Below, piece after piece: positions 60,752 to 64,000 of a DNA stretch of 64,000 bases. The stretch is from an uncultured Pseudomonadales bacterium (GTDB lineage: Bacteria > Pseudomonadota > Gammaproteobacteria > Pseudomonadales > Azotimanducaceae), in assembly GCA_937921865.1 (NCBI GenBank), contig CAKZWF010000022.1:1-64000 (forward strand), in the 5' to 3' direction. Within the stretch, counting starts at the first letter, position 1; the number at the start of each line of letters is the position of its first letter. The notes below the pieces were generated by a model. It ran no database searches. It was not told the origin of the DNA and was given only the letters and a program-made list of their open reading frames with translations. The position numbers and the translations under genes are program-made.

Positions 60752-63028
60752 ATGAATGCGTTGACCCGGCTGACATTACTTGCCGCGCTGGCTTCGCTTG
60801 CCGCCTGCGGAGGCGGTGGTGGTGGAGGCGGTGGCGGCACTGTCGCCGCGGGCCCCGCTGGCGTGGTGCCAGGTGCGCAGCCAAACCCAACGGCGAGCGC
60901 CAGCTATGCGGATGCTGCCTCATTGCGACCCTTCATCACGGCAGCCTCCGTTCCCGCTGACGGTCAGGTCGTTGTTGAATTCCAGCTGACCGACGACCAG
61001 GGGGTCGCCATTGTTGACCTGACTGCAGGGGACATTCGTCTGACTATTGCCAAACTGGGATTCAGTTCTATCGGCAATCTTCGTGGCGACTGGCAGAGCT
61101 ACATCAATGAGATCGAATTGCCTGGTGTGGGACCGGGTCTCGAGCAGCGTCTGCAGGCAACGTTCGAAGCGGGCACTGCAGGTAATCTGGACAACAATTC
61201 AGACGGCACCTACCGCTACCGTTTCGCTGCGAGTATCAGCAACATTACCGACCCCGACATTCTCGATCAGGCCGCAGACGAAGATCTCGACCTGAGTTAC
61301 CAGCCGGAGCGGACTCATCGCGTAGCAATGGAGTTCCGTAATGCGGCAACCCCTGCCAACACCAGCTTCGACTGGATTCCGGAAACCGGGATCAGTCAGA
61401 TCGACGGCATTTTTCACTACGATGTGGCGGCTACGGCAAACTGCGACGATTGCCACCAGCAACTGTCCTTTCATGGTGGCTCACGGATCGAACACCGCTA
61501 CTGCGTGACCTGCCACAATCCGGGAACCACGGATGCCAATAGCGGCAACAGCGTCAGCATGCGCGAGATGGCTCACAAAATTCACCTCGGTGCTGGCCTG
61601 CCTTCGGTGCGAGCAGGCACACCCTATGTATTCTATGGTTTCCAGGATCGACCTGTAGACTATTCCAACGTCCGCTATCCTAATGACATCCTTAGCTGTG
61701 CCCAGTGTCATGGTGGCAATGCCACCGGGGAAAACACCACACAAGCCACCGATGCTGGTGACAACTGGTCACAATTCGCCACCCGCGAAGCCTGCGGGTC
61801 GTGCCACGACGACCTGGATTTTGCGGTGCATTTCGGTGGCCAGGCGAACGACGAAAACTGCATGAGCTGTCACCAGACAACGGGTGTTGCCGGCAGCATC
61901 CAGGAGAGCCACGGTAACAAAAGCCGCGCCGCGACCGGGCGTTTCGAAGCCCGCATTCTCGACATCCGCAACACGGCACCGGGTGAATTCCCAATGGTGC
62001 AGTTTTCGATCGTTGATCCACAGAACGGCGATCGCGCCTACGATCTTGAGAATGATCCCGAATGGACGAACCCGCCCGCGAGTCGTCTGGCCATTGATCT
62101 TGCCTGGTCCACGACCGACTACGCTAACAGCGGAAACCAGGGCGATGGTGCCAGCGCAGTGAGCATCAACGCGCTGACTGATCCCGAGGCAGTTGGTGAC
62201 GGCAGTTATATCGTGACCTCGGCAATCGCGATTCCCGACGGCTCTCTGGCGCCCAACATCGCGGCCACCGGCAGTGGTGGTGCGGTGGTGGAAGGACACG
62301 CGTCGGTAGATTTCGGCACCCCTGGTAATCCGTCCATTGAGCAGGTGCCGCTGCGCAACGTGGTCGACTACTTCAGCATCGACGAGAGCAGCGGCAATGC
62401 AATAGCCCGCCGGGAGATAGCCGATCTGGATGGTTGTCTAGGCTGCCACGGCCAACTGTCGCTGCACGGGGACAATCGCACCGACACTGTTCAGGGCTGT
62501 GCCACCTGCCACAATCCCCGCAACACCGATAAGAGCGTTCGAGAGATAGCGCTGAATCCGCCCACCGACGGCAAAGACGAAGAGTCCATCGACTTCAAAA
62601 CCATGGTGCATGGCATCCATGCCAGTGCCTTCCGCACGGCGGCGTTACAGATAGTCGGGTTTCGCGGTTTTACCACCTACGTGTATGACGAGGAACACGT
62701 TCAGTATCCGGGAGACCTGAAAGACTGCAGAGCCTGTCACCTGCCAGATACGTTCACACTGCCGCTAAACGCGGAGGTTCTGGGCACAACCTTTGATACT
62801 GGCGCCGATATCACCGATCCAACAGACGATCGTGTGGTCACTGCCACTTCTTCCACCTGTTCAGCCTGTCACGACGCCGGCTCGAGCAAAGCCCACATGG
62901 AAAACAACGGCGGCAGTTTCGATACCACTCAACAGGCCATCGATGCCGGGCTGGTGATTGAGCAGTGCGATGTCTGCCACGGAGAAGGACGATCGGCTGA
63001 CGTGCGCGTGGTACACAGTCTGGAATAA
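60752..63028 (+). CDS. OmcA/MtrC-family decaheme outer-surface lipoprotein (second copy)
   Basis: 758 residues. A lipobox (LASLAAC) is followed by a run of about ten Gly. Ten CxxCH motifs occur: CDDCH, CVTCH, CAQCH, CGSCH, CMSCH, CLGCH, CATCH, CRACH, CSACH, CDVCH. Cluster 1 shares FHGG and CVTCHNPGTTDAN with the upstream copy, and both end in CDVCH plus SADV and VHS, so they are tandem paralogues. Sequence outside the motifs has diverged widely, suggesting different acceptors or complementary sites. It ends the operon; a short gap leads to the tRNA-Pro region. Confidence 0.92.
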   Translation: MNALTRLTLLAALASLAACGGGGGGGGGGTVAAGPAGVVPGAQPNPTASASYADAASLRPFITAASVPADGQVVVEFQLTDDQGVAIVDLTAGDIRLTIAKLGFSSIGNLRGDWQSYINEIELPGVGPGLEQRLQATFEAGTAGNLDNNSDGTYRYRFAASISNITDPDILDQAADEDLDLSYQPERTHRVAMEFRNAATPANTSFDWIPETGISQIDGIFHYDVAATANCDDCHQQLSFHGGSRIEHRYCVTCHNPGTTDANSGNSVSMREMAHKIHLGAGLPSVRAGTPYVFYGFQDRPVDYSNVRYPNDILSCAQCHGGNATGENTTQATDAGDNWSQFATREACGSCHDDLDFAVHFGGQANDENCMSCHQTTGVAGSIQESHGNKSRAATGRFEARILDIRNTAPGEFPMVQFSIVDPQNGDRAYDLENDPEWTNPPASRLAIDLAWSTTDYANSGNQGDGASAVSINALTDPEAVGDGSYIVTSAIAIPDGSLAPNIAATGSGGAVVEGHASVDFGTPGNPSIEQVPLRNVVDYFSIDESSGNAIARREIADLDGCLGCHGQLSLHGDNRTDTVQGCATCHNPRNTDKSVREIALNPPTDGKDEESIDFKTMVHGIHASAFRTAALQIVGFRGFTTYVYDEEHVQYPGDLKDCRACHLPDTFTLPLNAEVLGTTFDTGADITDPTDDRVVTATSSTCSACHDAGSSKAHMENNGGSFDTTQQAIDAGLVIEQCDVCHGEGRSADVRVVHSLE

Positions 63029-63107
63029 GCATTTGAATGCGTCGTGCTGCAGCGGAGGCCAGGCCGGAGGTTCTATTTCCCCTGGTCTCATCACGGCAGA
63101 AAACTAT

Positions 63108-63133
63108 GTCGGAGTGAGAGGATTTGAACCTCC
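63108..63133 (-). repeat. Inverted partial copy of a tRNA-Pro 3' end
   Basis: On the minus strand GGAGGTTCAAATCCTCTCAC then TCCGAC matches the T-arm and acceptor 3' strand of tRNA-Pro(CGG) at 63296-63321 with two differences in 26 nt. No matching 5' acceptor, D-arm or anticodon arm is present beside it, so it is not a tRNA gene. It may be a decayed attachment site or duplicated tRNA end. Confidence 0.7.
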
Positions 63134-63206
63134 AGGGGCCTCTGTGGACTCGTTGATCTGGCTACGACCCAAAGGTAGATCTCAGTTCGCCGGGACAATC
63201 TGTTAG

Positions 63207-63235
63207 CTGCACGGACAGTGAGCATCGGTTAAGAT
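63207..63235 (+). promoter_or_regulatory. Candidate promoter of tRNA-Pro(CGG)
   Basis: CTGCAC (63207-63212), a 17-nt spacer and TAAGAT (63230-63235) precede the tRNA by 11 nt. The -35 box is a poor match, so the call is tentative. Confidence 0.4.
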
Positions 63236-63246
63236 TAGGACACGGT

Positions 63247-63323
63247 CGGAGCGTGGCGCAGCCTGGTAGCGCACCTGTCTCGGGGTCAGGGGGTCGGAGG
63301 TTCGAATCCTCTCGCTCCGACCA
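63247..63323 (+). tRNA. proK: tRNA-Pro(CGG)
   Basis: A 77-nt cloverleaf with encoded CCA. Acceptor CGGAGCG pairs with CGCTCCG, the D-arm is GCGCAGCCTGGTAGCGC, the anticodon arm CCTGT CTCGGGG TCAGG gives CGG (with a T-T mismatch at the loop-proximal pair 31/39), and the T-arm is GGAGGTTCGAATCCTCT. It strongly resembles E. coli proK. Confidence 0.95.
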
Positions 63324-63460
63324 ACTTCAAGTTGCTTCTCCCCACACCTGTCGTTGTATCGGTGCCTCCATATCATCCCAGTGGCTTTCTAACTGCTTGC
63401 GGATCTTTTCGGGCGCGTTTTGTATCGGCGCACGCGCTCTGAGAACAACCGATCCGCTGG

Positions 63461-63982
63461 CTAGTCGCGGCCAGGAATGGCAACTTTCGCATAGTCCAGT
63501 TCCGGCATTGATTGATCTACCTCGCGTCCCGCCAGGTATGTTTCCAGCAAGTCAGTGTGGTGATGCCAGCCGCCTAGAATTGAGTTGAGAATCTTCCCGT
63601 TCAGTTCAGCAGGCGAGTACTGCACGACGTCGGTAAAAGTCAGATGGCAGCCTTGCTCAGTCGCCTTCAACTCATAGCGCATCGATCCGCATTGCAACAG
63701 CTTTGGTGGATCGAGCTCTGTGACCGTCCCGGTCATGTGCGCCGGTCCATCACACTCACCACCGAACCAGATTTCGAAGTGTCCGCCTAGAGCGAGCTCC
63801 AGCGTGAACCCGGGAAACCAGCACTCACGCTGATTCGGATCGGTGATTGCCGCCCAGACCTTGTCGACCGAGTGATTCAGGTTCCGTTCAAATTTTACGA
63901 AGGTGCTGCCATCGGTGAGTTTGCCAACTGTGCCAAGGTGATCTGGTGGGACGGTGGCCGGATCTCTGAGAGTGTCATTCAT
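63461..63982 (-). CDS. SRPBCC/AHSA1-domain protein
   Basis: 173 residues. FVKFERNLNHSVDKVWAAIT is the first strand and helix of the START/AHSA1 fold. RECWFPGFTLELALGGHFEI, GTVTELDPPKLLQ, RYELKATEQGCHLTFTDVV and GWHHHTDLLETYL follow in order. The family covers Hsp90-activator-like and small hydrophobic-ligand-binding proteins; no specific ligand is implied. GAGGAGG lies before ATG 63982. It converges on tRNA-Pro(CGG). Frequently such genes pair with an ArsR regulator, which would lie beyond the right edge. Confidence 0.85.
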   Translation of the reverse strand: MNDTLRDPATVPPDHLGTVGKLTDGSTFVKFERNLNHSVDKVWAAITDPNQRECWFPGFTLELALGGHFEIWFGGECDGPAHMTGTVTELDPPKLLQCGSMRYELKATEQGCHLTFTDVVQYSPAELNGKILNSILGGWHHHTDLLETYLAGREVDQSMPELDYAKVAIPGRD

Positions 63983-64000
63983 CGATCTTCCTCCTCGGGA

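Noticed and set aside
63108-63200. Possible tRNA-Sec (selC) on the minus strand
   Set aside because: Only the T-arm and 3' acceptor are present; no 5' acceptor, long variable arm or TCA anticodon, and it matches tRNA-Pro instead.
63324-63460. Minus-strand fragment downstream of the SRPBCC gene (reads PEKIRKQLESHWDD)
   Set aside because: It may be a shifted extension of the SRPBCC gene or chance; no start and no family match.

Overview
The window looks like chromosomal DNA of a gammaproteobacterium, probably marine. It has moderately high GC, dense operons with ATGA/GTGA-type overlaps, proK-type tRNAs, and many acyl-CoA, short-chain dehydrogenase, cytochrome P450 and TauD genes. The assignment is inferred from gene content and style; no marker gene fixes the genus.

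Layout. 1-8.7 kb: the end of a TonB-dependent receptor, a broken alpha/beta-hydrolase, tRNA-Pro(GGG), and single housekeeping or catabolic enzymes (RNase Z-like, GST, enoyl-CoA hydratase, NUDIX, luciferase-like oxidoreductase, GNAT, DUF503, DUF815 ATPase), then tRNA-Glu with a clear sigma70 promoter. 8.7-19.3 kb: two secreted or outer-membrane proteins, an AraC regulator, a 33-residue membrane protein, a DsrE-like protein, and an operon of MaoC-like dehydratase, MFS transporter and hydantoinase A/B. 19.3-31.3 kb: tRNA-Gly with promoter and terminator, a phospholipase-D lipoprotein, an AI-2E-type permease, a large duplicated secreted adhesin or lectin-like protein, a CstA peptide transporter, an NSS symporter, a P450 and small membrane proteins. 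31.5-39 kb: a GCS2-like ligase with an AstE-like deacylase, and a minus-strand operon of SDR, M20, P1 peptidase, TauD and acyl-CoA dehydrogenase.

39-45 kb is the most striking part. Two genes that an ordinary ORF caller would split at an in-frame TGA are best read as selenoproteins. One is a redoxin with a WAPY-U-GC active site and a TPR-like tail (39129-40229, minus). The other is a UGSC-motif protein (41940-42458, plus). Each TGA is followed by a hairpin at the distance expected of a bacterial SECIS. They flank a third gene that fuses a CxxC thioredoxin domain to a large unassigned domain, so the three look like a divergently transcribed selenium-dependent thiol-redox module. A DUF4345 membrane protein, an MFS transporter and a second TauD dioxygenase follow.

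45-51.5 kb: a class-III aminotransferase, an N,N-dimethylformamidase large-subunit homologue, two SDRs and an epoxide hydrolase. 51.5-53.1 kb is decayed DNA with two broken genes. 53.15-63.03 kb is a complete-looking Mtr-type extracellular electron-transfer operon: a tetraheme NapC/CymA-like quinol oxidase, two MtrA-like periplasmic decahemes (one with an extra C-terminal domain), an MtrB-like barrel and two OmcA/MtrC-type decaheme lipoproteins, with 44 heme-attachment motifs in all. The window ends with tRNA-Pro(CGG), an inverted partial copy of its 3' end, and an SRPBCC-domain protein.
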